Assembly (NCBI GenBank): GCA_013286465.1
Contig: JABDFR010000026.1
Span: 1-39,676 of the forward strand
Source of the DNA: Acidobacteriota bacterium
GTDB lineage: Bacteria; Acidobacteriota; Terriglobia; Acidiferrales; UBA7541
Length of the DNA stretch: 39,676 bases
Direction: 5' to 3'
The notes under the pieces: model-generated
Told to the model about the DNA's origin: nothing
Databases searched by the model: none
The model's input: only the letters and a program-made list of their open reading frames with translations
Made by a program: the position numbers and the translations under genes
Shown here: one piece after another, positions 29,865 through 37,786 of the stretch
Position numbering within the stretch: position 1 is the stretch's first letter
Layout of the letters: the number at the start of each line of letters is the position of its first letter

Positions 29865-31502
29865 TCAATTTCTTTCGTCCGAGTGCCCCTCCACGGTCCC
29901 ATTGGCGATATTCAAAATCAACCTCGGCGCGCGTTGGTTATCGTCGAAGTCGAACATGCCGTTGAGTCTGCCCGCCTTTACGTCGCTCGAATCGCCGCCG
30001 ATCCGGCCCAGGCTCCAGTTATCTTCGATGAAGCGAAGAATGGAGGATTGGTCAGTGGCCCGGTGATCAACGTAGTTTTGCTTGGCGTAAGGCGAAATCA
30101 CGAGCAACGGAAGCCGCGGACCGTAGCCGCACCGGCCTTGCGTCCCAACTGCCGTCGCCGCGCCGCAATTTCCGGGGCCAGCCAGCGCATCATCCGCAAC
30201 TGCCGACTGATTGACGACCGGTCCGAGCACGTGATCGTACCAGCCATCGGAGTCGTCATACGCGATGATGACCGCCGTATCGTTCCAATATTGGCTCTCG
30301 GCAATCGCGTTTACCACACCGACGACAAAATTCTGCTCGTCGATCGGATCGGAATAGCCGGGATGGCCGTCCTGATACCCGGCAGCCTTGAGATACGAAA
30401 CCGCCGGAAGATTGTTGTGACCAAGCGCCGCCCAAAATGCACTGAGGTCGTACTGGTGGTTTGCACCATCCGAGGATGTCCCGATCAATGAGACATGCGA
30501 GGGCTGCACGTGATGCAGATTCTGCGTGCTGGTGTAGTACTGGAAAGGCTCGTGGTGCGGAATGTAGTCGCCCACGGTTTCGACGGCATCATCACCAGCC
30601 AAACCCGCATGGTGCGAACCGCAAACCGCACGGCCCATCGAATCAAAGCCGGTCGGACCAAATCCGCCCTGGAACCATCCCCAGGTAACATTTTTAGCGT
30701 TCAGCAAATCGCCGACGTTCGTTCCCGCCAGCGAAACCATCGTGGTGCCCTGCAATTGGGGATTTGTCAGCACGCATTCATCGCCTGCGGGACGCGGGTC
30801 ACCGATGACCGGACCAGTCGTCGATCCGTTGGCGATATTTCCCGATGCGCTCGCGGCAGCGCCGTTCGGCTTGGTTGGGAAAAGTGTCGCCGTCGCGGTC
30901 GTTCCGGCAATCAGGTTGAGAGCGCCCACCGAAGATGGGCCAAACATGGTGCCGTAAGAATTGTCGCTCATGGCGAAATGCTGCGCGTAATTCCACATCG
31001 CCGTGACTGTGTTCCCGTCGAAATATCCCATCACCACGCCCGGGCCTTTGCCGTAGTCATTACAGGGGGACGACGTAGAGGAGCCCGATCCCGTTGATTC
31101 CGGGAACTTGTCCATCAAGCCAAAGTCGAGTGCCTGCTGCTCGGGAGTGTAGCTGTGGTTCTGGTCGCACGTGACCGACGCGAGTCCCGTATCCATGCGG
31201 AACGGCTGGGTGGAATTCGGATTCTGATCCAGCAAGCCGCCGCTCAACAAGTTATTCGTCCGCGGCGTGTCGTCCTTGGCTTTGAAGAATGGCTCACCCG
31301 ATGGATTCGTCGCGTGCGGATAGGTCGCGAAATAATGGTCGAAGGATATGTTCTCACCAAAGATTACGATCACGTGCTTGATGGGTGTGGTCGTTGGTGC
31401 GCTTCCGCCATTATTGTGATCGGCAAAAAGATTGCCGGGCACGAAAAAGGCTAGGTTGGATGCCAGCGCGATCGCTGCCATCCGGCGAAGATGCTTATGC
31501 AT
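29865..31502 (-). CDS. Secreted phosphoesterase (phospholipase C/acid phosphatase family)
   Basis: A 545-residue protein; ATG 31502 follows AAGGAG with an eight-base spacer. A signal peptide spans about residues 1-27. Near the start HVIVIFGENISFDHYFATYP is the metal-binding motif of the PF04185 phosphoesterases, and near the end VIIAYDDSDGWYDHV holds further acidic and His ligands. Members include bacterial phospholipase C and the acid phosphatase AcpA. It probably hydrolyses phosphate esters outside the cytoplasm. A clear terminator follows it and a multicopper oxidase gene lies upstream on the same strand, 154 bases away with a GTAG hairpin between. Confidence 0.9.
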   Translation of the reverse strand: MHKHLRRMAAIALASNLAFFVPGNLFADHNNGGSAPTTTPIKHVIVIFGENISFDHYFATYPHATNPSGEPFFKAKDDTPRTNNLLSGGLLDQNPNSTQPFRMDTGLASVTCDQNHSYTPEQQALDFGLMDKFPESTGSGSSTSSPCNDYGKGPGVVMGYFDGNTVTAMWNYAQHFAMSDNSYGTMFGPSSVGALNLIAGTTATATLFPTKPNGAAASASGNIANGSTTGPVIGDPRPAGDECVLTNPQLQGTTMVSLAGTNVGDLLNAKNVTWGWFQGGFGPTGFDSMGRAVCGSHHAGLAGDDAVETVGDYIPHHEPFQYYTSTQNLHHVQPSHVSLIGTSSDGANHQYDLSAFWAALGHNNLPAVSYLKAAGYQDGHPGYSDPIDEQNFVVGVVNAIAESQYWNDTAVIIAYDDSDGWYDHVLGPVVNQSAVADDALAGPGNCGAATAVGTQGRCGYGPRLPLLVISPYAKQNYVDHRATDQSSILRFIEDNWSLGRIGGDSSDVKAGRLNGMFDFDDNQRAPRLILNIANGTVEGHSDERN

Positions 31503-31547
31503 CAGCAGTTCTCCTTATAGGTTGGAAGATTCCGGGTCTGACTCCCT

Positions 31548-31582
31548 GTAGCCCCGCGGGGTGGCAGCGGCTCACCGCTGCC
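31548..31582 (-). repeat. GTAG-headed palindrome pair, family D
   Basis: The sequence on the plus strand starts GTAGCCCCGCGGGG, a ten-base palindrome, then GGCAGCGG (31563-31570) pairs with CCGCTGCC (31575-31582) around CTCA. It lies in the gap between the minus-strand oxidase and phosphoesterase genes. No U-run follows it in either direction. Confidence 0.65.
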
Positions 31583-31656
31583 TGGCAGGCTTTCCGGAAT
31601 CAAACGCGTGCCGAAGAGAATTACGCGGAGTTTGTTTCTGTTGTGTAACAGGAAGG

Positions 31657-33468
31657 TTAAAAACTGGCGGGCATTTGGTGCGGACCGGATTGGAGCCGCT
31701 TGGATTGCTGTCCTTTTGGCACCACGCGAATCACGCCCATCATTCCGCCGTCCTCATGCTCCAATAGGTGGCAATGATAAACAAACGTTCCCACGGTATT
31801 CGGATCGCGGAAATCCATACGAAGCTTCACGCTCGGATACGGTCGCGTTTTTCCGTCCCAATAAGCCACATTGATCGTATCGCGCAAAAACGGCTCATCC
31901 AGGGGAACCCCGTTCCAGTCCACGAGCATGAAATGAATCTGGTGAATGTGGAACGCGTGCAGCTCTTGCGTGCGGTTTTCGATGATCCAATCCTCCACGT
32001 CTCCCTGCTGCACGACGATGTTTGGCTCCATATCGCCTGGATCGAATAATTTTGGCTCTTGGCCGTCGACGGTAAGATAAAAATCGGTCGGGCTCTTTGG
32101 ATCATTCGGATCGTGCGGCCGCTCGGTGAAGTAGAGCGTGCGTGTTCGCACTGGCTTCATCGCTCCCAGCCAAGGCGAACTCGGCGGCGGAAGAGGAACA
32201 GGATTAGCAGCCAATTGGACGCGTGGTTCGGCCGCATCGGCTTCAGCGACGATCGCGGCCAGCGGCCGAGTCGGATCGTTTTCTCCGGCCGGTCCAGTAT
32301 CCACCGCGCGCGTAACGAAACTCGCCTGTGCTCCAGCGGCCGGTCCACTCACGATCATCCCGACACGGCCGGCGGGCGGCAACAACACATGGCTCTGCCA
32401 GATTATGCGATTGCCCGACGCACCGTCTTCGTTGATGGGAACGCCGTCGAGCGAGATCACGCCCATCATCTGCGGGTTGTTATTCACCAACATCTGCAAA
32501 TCGAGGTACGTGATTGCCGATGCGTTTAAGACGGACCAGTACTGCTTCTCACGCGGACGCACTTTGACCACTGCGGGCACGTAATTCGGAAAAGCCACCG
32601 GCACGAAATTGATCGAGAGATCCTTTGCGGGTTTGCCGCCGCCCGTTCCCGTGTTCAGAATGTCGCCCTCGGCGTCGCGCAGCACCATTGGCGGCGGCAT
32701 CGAATCGGTTTTCACCGGCTCGGCGTCGGGATTCAGTAAATCCTGATCGCGAATCACGAAGACTCGTTCCGGAAGGCCTGCTACGACAGGATTGGCGCGC
32801 TCGATCCCTTCGACGATCAGCGCGCCCGAGGCTCCTCCCAGCACCTGCGCTTTGCTCTGTCCGTGAATGTGCGGGTGATACCAATACAATCCGGGCGGCT
32901 CATCTTGCGGAATGCGGAAACGATATTCGAAGGGATGGTCGCCGGGCTGAATCATGGTGTTGAGCACGTCGTCCTGATGGCACACGGGCGGCACCGTGAG
33001 ACCGTGGAAGTGTACGTTGGTGGAGGCGGGCGACATCGCGCCACTCGTGCATCCGCCGGGCATTGAATGTTGGTGCGATTGCGCCGCTGCCGACGCAGGG
33101 GACGGAGTTAGTTCGTTCTTCAAGGTGAGGACTAGCAGATCGCCCGGCTTCAGGCGCAGCGTCGGCGCTTCAATGCGGTTTTCGTATAAGTAGCAGTAGC
33201 TCTCCTGCCCGTTCGCATCAACCGAGTTGCGGTATGTGAAATCCACTCGCAGCACGCCGTTCTGACTGCGAAGGTCTTCCGGTTCGCCAACCACGCCGCC
33301 TGCGGCAGGACGCCGCGGACATCCTTCAGCCGCTGCGTCTTGCGCCAGCGCGCCACTCGATCCAACGGTCGAACACACCACCACCCAGAGTGCCAGCGCC
33401 GCAATGCGATAACTCCAATTGAATGTCCTGGCGATCAGTGATTTCCCCCGGCAGCCGATTGCACGCAA
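31657..33468 (-). CDS. Secreted multicopper oxidase
   Basis: A 603-residue blue copper oxidase. A signal peptide occupies about residues 20-43 and lacks a twin-arginine motif, so Sec export is likely. The type 2/3 copper ligands appear as HFHG (His153, His155) and YHPHIHG (198-203). The type 1 and the remaining type 3 ligands appear as HAFHIHQIHF (His504, 507, 509) and YHCHLLEHEDGGM (His565, Cys566, His567, His571, Met576). These motifs complete the four-copper set. The family oxidises metals, phenols or copper itself; the sequence does not decide the substrate. The TTG start at 33468 is uncertain. Confidence 0.9.
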   Translation of the reverse strand: MRAIGCRGKSLIARTFNWSYRIAALALWVVVCSTVGSSGALAQDAAAEGCPRRPAAGGVVGEPEDLRSQNGVLRVDFTYRNSVDANGQESYCYLYENRIEAPTLRLKPGDLLVLTLKNELTPSPASAAAQSHQHSMPGGCTSGAMSPASTNVHFHGLTVPPVCHQDDVLNTMIQPGDHPFEYRFRIPQDEPPGLYWYHPHIHGQSKAQVLGGASGALIVEGIERANPVVAGLPERVFVIRDQDLLNPDAEPVKTDSMPPPMVLRDAEGDILNTGTGGGKPAKDLSINFVPVAFPNYVPAVVKVRPREKQYWSVLNASAITYLDLQMLVNNNPQMMGVISLDGVPINEDGASGNRIIWQSHVLLPPAGRVGMIVSGPAAGAQASFVTRAVDTGPAGENDPTRPLAAIVAEADAAEPRVQLAANPVPLPPPSSPWLGAMKPVRTRTLYFTERPHDPNDPKSPTDFYLTVDGQEPKLFDPGDMEPNIVVQQGDVEDWIIENRTQELHAFHIHQIHFMLVDWNGVPLDEPFLRDTINVAYWDGKTRPYPSVKLRMDFRDPNTVGTFVYHCHLLEHEDGGMMGVIRVVPKGQQSKRLQSGPHQMPASF

Positions 33469-33668
33469 CCGGCCGCAATTCGAGACTCGCTTGTGACGAG
33501 AAGTCGCCTATTTTCACTGAACAGCCGCCGCCGGATGTGAATCTTCCGTGAATCCTCGTTTACAGAAATGTTGCGCCGGTCCTGCGCTAGGCCCCTGAGC
33601 ACGGTGTAGAATCTCGCGTCGCGTCTTCCGAGACCGCTCCTGGTCATTAAAGCGTGAGGGGCACACCT

Positions 33669-34745
33669 GTGAATATTCGCAAAGCTACAGAGAGCTATGA
33701 AAATTGGATTGCCGCGCGAATCCGCGTGGTGAAGCAGGATATCGACTACAAGCACGAGCAAATGACCAAGTCGCCCTTCGAGTTTCTACGCGCCACGTTT
33801 TATCGCTGGGCGCAACGCTGGCCTGAAGTCTGCCCCGAGGAATCGAGCGCGCCCGAAGTCCTCGCCGTCGGAGATCTCCATGTGGAGAATTTTGGCACCT
33901 GGCGCGATGCCGAAGGCCGCCTCATTTGGGGCGTGAACGATTTCGATGAAGCTCATCCGATGGCGTACACAATCGATCTTGTACGTCTGGCCACAAGCGC
34001 GCACCTCGCCATCGCCGAAGAACATCTCACGTTGAACACGCGCGAAGTCTGCGACGCCATTCTCGAAGGCTATCGCCGCGGCATCGACGCAAAGGGCAAA
34101 CCGTTCGTCCTGGCTGAGGAGAGCCGCTGGTTGCGGCTGATCGCCCTGAATCGTCTCCGCGATCCTGTCCGTTTCTGGAAACGCATGTCCAAACTCGGAG
34201 AGATGCGCACAGCGATACCGGACCACATCCGCGAAAAACTGGAAGCCTCGCTGCCGACTCCGAATATGCCTTACGAGCGCAAACGCCGCGTCGCCGGCCT
34301 CGGCAGCCTCGGCCATCTTCGGGTCCTCGCCCTGGCCCGCTGGTGCGGCGCTTGGGTGGCGCGCGAAGCCAAAGTGCTCACGCCCTCAGCGGTGATCTGG
34401 GCCAGCGGCAAATCGCAATCCGAAAAAATCCTATATCCCGAAATTATTTCCCGCGCCGCGCGAGTTCAGGATCCGTTCCTCGGGCTTTTCGATACGTTTA
34501 TGATTCGCCGCATCGCGCCCGATTGCTCGCGCATTCTTCTGGCGTCGCTGCCCGAAGACCACGACGAGGCGCGGCTGCTCGAGGCCATGGGCTTTGAGAC
34601 TGCGAATATCCATGTAGGTTCGCGCAACGCCATCTCCGCAATTATCCGCGACTTGAAGGAACGCCCGCGGCGCTGGCTGCATCGCGCCTCAAAAGCCATG
34701 ATGGAGGCCACGCATCGAGACTGGCTCAAATGGAGAAAAGGCTGA
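33669..34745 (+). CDS. DUF2252 family protein (kinase-like fold)
   Basis: A 358-residue protein. GTG 33669 lies seven bases after GAGGGG; an earlier in-frame GTG is less well placed. VLAVGDLHVENFGTW and GVNDFDEAHPMAYTIDLVRLATS are the DUF2252 hallmarks and resemble the catalytic and metal-binding loops of aminoglycoside-phosphotransferase-like kinases (the DxHxxN and DFD patterns). The C-terminal half has the basic helices typical of the group. Function of the family is unknown. It is divergent from the multicopper oxidase and the gap of about 200 bases probably holds both promoters. Confidence 0.85.
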   Translation: MNIRKATESYENWIAARIRVVKQDIDYKHEQMTKSPFEFLRATFYRWAQRWPEVCPEESSAPEVLAVGDLHVENFGTWRDAEGRLIWGVNDFDEAHPMAYTIDLVRLATSAHLAIAEEHLTLNTREVCDAILEGYRRGIDAKGKPFVLAEESRWLRLIALNRLRDPVRFWKRMSKLGEMRTAIPDHIREKLEASLPTPNMPYERKRRVAGLGSLGHLRVLALARWCGAWVAREAKVLTPSAVIWASGKSQSEKILYPEIISRAARVQDPFLGLFDTFMIRRIAPDCSRILLASLPEDHDEARLLEAMGFETANIHVGSRNAISAIIRDLKERPRRWLHRASKAMMEATHRDWLKWRKG

Positions 34746-34790
34746 CGCGGAATGAATCGCCGTCTCCGCTGAGCATTTAAATTTCAGATG

Positions 34791-34960
34791 GCTCTGTTGA
34801 CACCGTGCGCAATTACGAGGGCGGTGGAAAGCGAAGAATGCCGGATCGCGTTACGCCAGGGCAAATAGGCCACATTATTCGCGGTCGTTACTCGGGCGGG
34901 CGCAGCAAGCGGCGCCCCTACTTGGAAAAATTCTAATGCCGCGGAGCATATCAACAGAGC
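34791..34960. mobile_element. Short element with terminal inverted repeats (MITE-like candidate)
   Basis: GCTCTGTTGA at 34791-34800 and its exact reverse complement TCAACAGAGC at 34951-34960 bound 170 bases that encode nothing. Inside, at 34893-34921 on the minus strand, is a GTAG-headed imperfect palindrome (GGGCGC pairing with GCGCCC), and 34840-34891 is the part that recurs at 8-53. No clear target-site duplication is visible at its ends. Non-autonomous elements have this form, but the ten-base repeats are short and could be chance, so the boundaries are tentative. Confidence 0.45.
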
Positions 34961-34980
34961 GATTTCAGATTTGAAATTTC
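34961..34980. repeat. AT-rich TGAAATTT repeat, third copy
   Basis: GATTTCAGATTTGAAATTTC directly follows the terminal repeat of the element at 34791-34960 and shares the TTTGAAATTTC core with 549-580. Confidence 0.55.
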
Positions 34981-35064
34981 TTTGCCTGCGCAGGGCACGC
35001 GGCCGGGGACACCACCGCTACAAATTCAGATTCGATTCAATTCCAGGAATTACTCCGCGGCTGA

Positions 35065-35412
35065 CTAGGGCTTACCGGGCCGTTGCTTATTGTTCTCTTC
35101 CCAGGTTTTTCTCAATTCCGCGCGCTGCTCCAAGACATGCTTCTTCGCCGCCTCAAAGCTATCGTAAACTTTTTTCCCTTTGATGGCATTGCACGTCCGG
35201 CAGCAGGCCACCAGGTTGTTAGGATCCTTCTTCCCCTTACGCGCCCGCGGCTTCACGAAATCCACGGACATCGCCAGCGCATTTTCAAAACTCGCGTTGC
35301 CATCCAACCCGCAATACCGGCAGCGATGCTGATCCCGCTCCAAAATCTCGAGACCTTCGTTCAGAGTCACAGGCGCGGTCGTCAAAGTAAGCTTGGTGAG
35401 ATTGAAAAACAT
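35065..35412 (-). CDS. HNH-nuclease-like protein lacking the usual catalytic histidine
   Basis: A 115-residue protein; ATG 35412 follows GGAGGTGCCC, which decides against the longer frame from 35532. The structural zinc cysteines are present: Cys31 and Cys34 (CRYCG) and Cys71 and Cys74 (CRTCN). The first strand has VDFVKPRA, where Asp51 is followed by Phe52 instead of the general-base His of standard HNH enzymes. The rest (DPNNLVACCRTCNAIKGKK) is a normal HNH second half. It may be a DNA-binding protein or an altered nuclease. No restriction or phage genes adjoin. The C-terminal tail is rich in Lys and Glu. Confidence 0.8.
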   Translation of the reverse strand: MFFNLTKLTLTTAPVTLNEGLEILERDQHRCRYCGLDGNASFENALAMSVDFVKPRARKGKKDPNNLVACCRTCNAIKGKKVYDSFEAAKKHVLEQRAELRKTWEENNKQRPGKP

Positions 35413-35655
35413 GGGCACCTCCAAGAATTTCGGCCGAATAACCGGGGAAGGGATCCGTAATCCGAAAATAGGCCAGTCGAAGGAATGTGTCAAGGCGGCG
35501 CCCACCTGAGTTTCCCTGCTCGTGCACTGCAAAGTGGCAAATCACACCCGGCGAAACGAGATCGAGCGTCTATGGCCCGGCATATTTTGCTTCGGACATG
35601 GAAAGGTGTATCCTCGCCGCTTCCCTGCTCGTCTTACTTCGTGGAGCAGGCGGAT

Positions 35656-37176
35656 ATGGCATCTCGCACTCAAATCGTCTCGACACATAAGCCTCAAACC
35701 GCCGGTCTGGCGCACTTTATGGCGCGCGCGCTCAAGGAGCGGGCGCGCGCTGCGAAGAAGCTCGACGCCGGCGCGGTGCACGATCTTCGTGTGGCGCTGC
35801 GCCGCTGCCGCACCATGGCCGATGCTCTCGGCACTTTCGATCCCGATAAATCGTTCCCAGCCATGAGAAAAGCTTCCAAGCGCACTTTTCGCAGCCTGGG
35901 CAAATTGCGCGACACCCAGGTCATGCGCGAGTGGGTGAAAAAACTCGCGCCTGCCGGCGACCAACTGGCGGCCTGCTTGCTGGAATCGCTGGCGCAGTCC
36001 GAAGGCGCCGCGAAAGGGGAAGCCGCAACAGCCCTCGAAGAATTCGACACCCGCAAGTGGCGCCGCTGGTCGCGCGAACTCGCCGAGCGCTCGCGACGCG
36101 TGCCGCCTGAAAGTCTCGTCTATCAACATCTCGCGCTTGCCCGCTGCCTCGAAGTCCGCGAAGCCCATCGCTTCACGACGCGTTCCCGAAGCCGCGTCAG
36201 TTGGCACCGCCTGCGCATCGCTCTGAAACGCTTTCGCTACACCGTCGAAAATTTCCTGCCGCGCCATCACGAGGAATGGATCGCCGATCTCAAACTGCTC
36301 CAGGATCTGCTCGGCGACGTTCACGATCTCGACGTTCTGCGCGCCGAATTTCGCCGAATTTTGCGCCCGGTCGAATCCGGCGCGGATGAATCCTCCGGCG
36401 CAGCTCCCAACGAAGCCGAGCAGTGGTACGCGCGAATTGACGCATTGCGCAAGGAGCGTCTCAGCGCCTACCGCGCGAAAATGTCGGGCAGCAATCCAAT
36501 CTGGAATGTCTGGCTTGCGGGACTGCCCCACGGGCCTCGCCTCGAAGAAGCGGTGCTAGCCACGCTTTCGACGTGGGCGGCCTACCGTGATCCGAATTTC
36601 GATCACTCGCGAAAAGTAACGGCTCTCGCTCTGGAACTTTTCGATGGCTTCGGCGCCCACTCGCTGAACCCCATATTCCGCGACGCTGAATCGCGCACGA
36701 TCCTCCAAGCCGCCGCGTTGCTCCATGACGTCGGTCGTGCCAAAAAAGATGCCGGCCATCACAAGCGCTCGTTCCGAATGATCAGCGAGCTGGCACCGCC
36801 GGTGGGCTGGAGTGAGGATGAAATTTTCGCCGCCGCCCTGATCGCACGCTACCACCGCGGCGCCGAGCCGCGCCTCGAGCAAAAAGAGTACGCCGCCCTC
36901 GAGCCAGCCGAGCAGGAACGAGTTGCCTGGCTGGCGGCGACGCTGCGTCTGGCCGACGGCCTCGACTCCGATCACCGCGGCCGCATTCAGAACGTGAGCG
37001 TGCAGCGCGATCGCACTGCTTTGACCATCCGCGCCGTAGGCTATGTCCACGACGTAGATTCCGCCGCTATGCTGGCCCGCAAAAAACATCTCCTGGAAAC
37101 TCTCTGCGATTGCCCGGTCGTAATTCAACCGGCCGAGACACGCTTAGCAGCGAGAGTAGCGTCGATGGCGTCGTAA
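35656..37176 (+). CDS. CHAD domain fused to a Ppx/GppA-type HD domain
   Basis: A 506-residue fusion. ATG 35656 follows GGAG at 35643; 57 upstream in-frame codons show no protein-like pattern. Residues 15-285 form a CHAD domain, with AVHDLRVALRRCRTM (40-54) and the second-half SWHRLRIALKRFRYTVENF (182-200), the basic faces that bind polyphosphate in known CHAD proteins. Residues 320-500 are an HD domain like that at the C-terminus of exopolyphosphatases: LLHDVGRAKKDAGHHKRS with His357 and Asp358, ALIARYHRG at 394-402, and a thiol-rich end. The Ppx/GppA gene nearby carries a related HD domain. Probably acts on or senses polyphosphate. Confidence 0.88.
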   Translation: MASRTQIVSTHKPQTAGLAHFMARALKERARAAKKLDAGAVHDLRVALRRCRTMADALGTFDPDKSFPAMRKASKRTFRSLGKLRDTQVMREWVKKLAPAGDQLAACLLESLAQSEGAAKGEAATALEEFDTRKWRRWSRELAERSRRVPPESLVYQHLALARCLEVREAHRFTTRSRSRVSWHRLRIALKRFRYTVENFLPRHHEEWIADLKLLQDLLGDVHDLDVLRAEFRRILRPVESGADESSGAAPNEAEQWYARIDALRKERLSAYRAKMSGSNPIWNVWLAGLPHGPRLEEAVLATLSTWAAYRDPNFDHSRKVTALALELFDGFGAHSLNPIFRDAESRTILQAAALLHDVGRAKKDAGHHKRSFRMISELAPPVGWSEDEIFAAALIARYHRGAEPRLEQKEYAALEPAEQERVAWLAATLRLADGLDSDHRGRIQNVSVQRDRTALTIRAVGYVHDVDSAAMLARKKHLLETLCDCPVVIQPAETRLAARVASMAS

Positions 37177-37242
37177 AAACCGCTCTAAGTGTCAGATCAC
37201 GAATTAAAATCAGGAGAGAAAAAACCGGCGAATCCAGGTTTC

Positions 37243-37267
37243 GTAGTGGCGGGCTTATGCCCGGCAT
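37243..37267 (+). repeat. GTAG-headed imperfect hairpin
   Basis: GTAG is followed by GGCGGGC-TTAT-GCCCGGC, a stem in which six of seven pairs match. It lies in the gap between the convergent CHAD-HD and sixA genes. It is shorter than the other elements and could be chance, so the assignment is weaker. The rest of this short gap holds nothing else I can name. Confidence 0.4.
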
Positions 37268-37288
37268 CTTCAATCCATGCCGAAGCAG

Positions 37289-37783
37289 TCACTCGATCTG
37301 TCGCGCAATCCGAGGCGTAAGAATCCAGAGCAAAGTCGCCTTCCCAGCACCACCCGATTCGAATTCCAACGCAGCAACCCCAGCCTTCTTCATCGCCGTA
37401 AAAACCCCGCGCGCTCCCACCGCCGCAACAATCAACTGATCCATATGCGGCGCGTGCCCGAAACACATCACCGCGTCCGCCTTCACGTGCGCAATCTCCT
37501 TCATAAATTCCGCGGGATTGCTTCCAGGTCGCAGCGCCGGACTATGGCGGATTTTCTCGCGCGAATATCCAAGCGCCTCGGCGAAAATCTCAGCCGTCTG
37601 CGTCGCGCGTACGTAAGGACTGGTGATCATCAGGGAAATTTCTAGTTTCAACTCGCGAATTCCCTTCGCCACCTCGCGCGTTTTTTTGATTCCATCGCGT
37701 GTGAGGTAGCGCTCCGTTTCCGGCGGGCAATCCGGATCCTCGCGATCGATGGCGATGCCGTGCCGCACAAGATAAAGGATCAT
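37289..37783 (-). CDS. sixA: SixA-type phosphohistidine phosphatase
   Basis: A 164-residue histidine phosphatase of the compact SixA type. It has the RHG motif with nucleophile His8, Arg7 and the second histidine His110 in CFGHAPH, with Arg59 in SPYVRATQTA. Small size and lack of insert fit SixA rather than phosphoglycerate mutases. E. coli SixA dephosphorylates His-phosphorylated relay proteins such as ArcB. The start lies three bases after the Ppx/GppA reading frame stop, with no own ribosome site, so translation is probably coupled to that gene. The fracture of the upstream frame may therefore alter its expression. Confidence 0.9.
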   Translation of the reverse strand: MILYLVRHGIAIDREDPDCPPETERYLTRDGIKKTREVAKGIRELKLEISLMITSPYVRATQTAEIFAEALGYSREKIRHSPALRPGSNPAEFMKEIAHVKADAVMCFGHAPHMDQLIVAAVGARGVFTAMKKAGVAALEFESGGAGKATLLWILTPRIARQIE

Positions 37784-37786
37784 GGT

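Larger units (their letters stand above)
34746..35064. other. Gap holding a dispersed element and AT repeat
   Basis: About 320 bases without a gene. The first 45 bases after the DUF2252 stop are AT-mixed spacer, 34791-34960 is the terminal-repeat element described separately, 34961-34980 the AT-rich repeat, and the last 80 bases lead into the convergent HNH gene end. I see no terminator with a T-run. Confidence 0.6.

Noticed and set aside
35485..35655. 57-codon upstream extension of the CHAD-HD gene
   Set aside because: It overlaps the promoter side of the divergent HNH gene and lacks protein-like composition; the GGAG-preceded ATG at 35656 is better.
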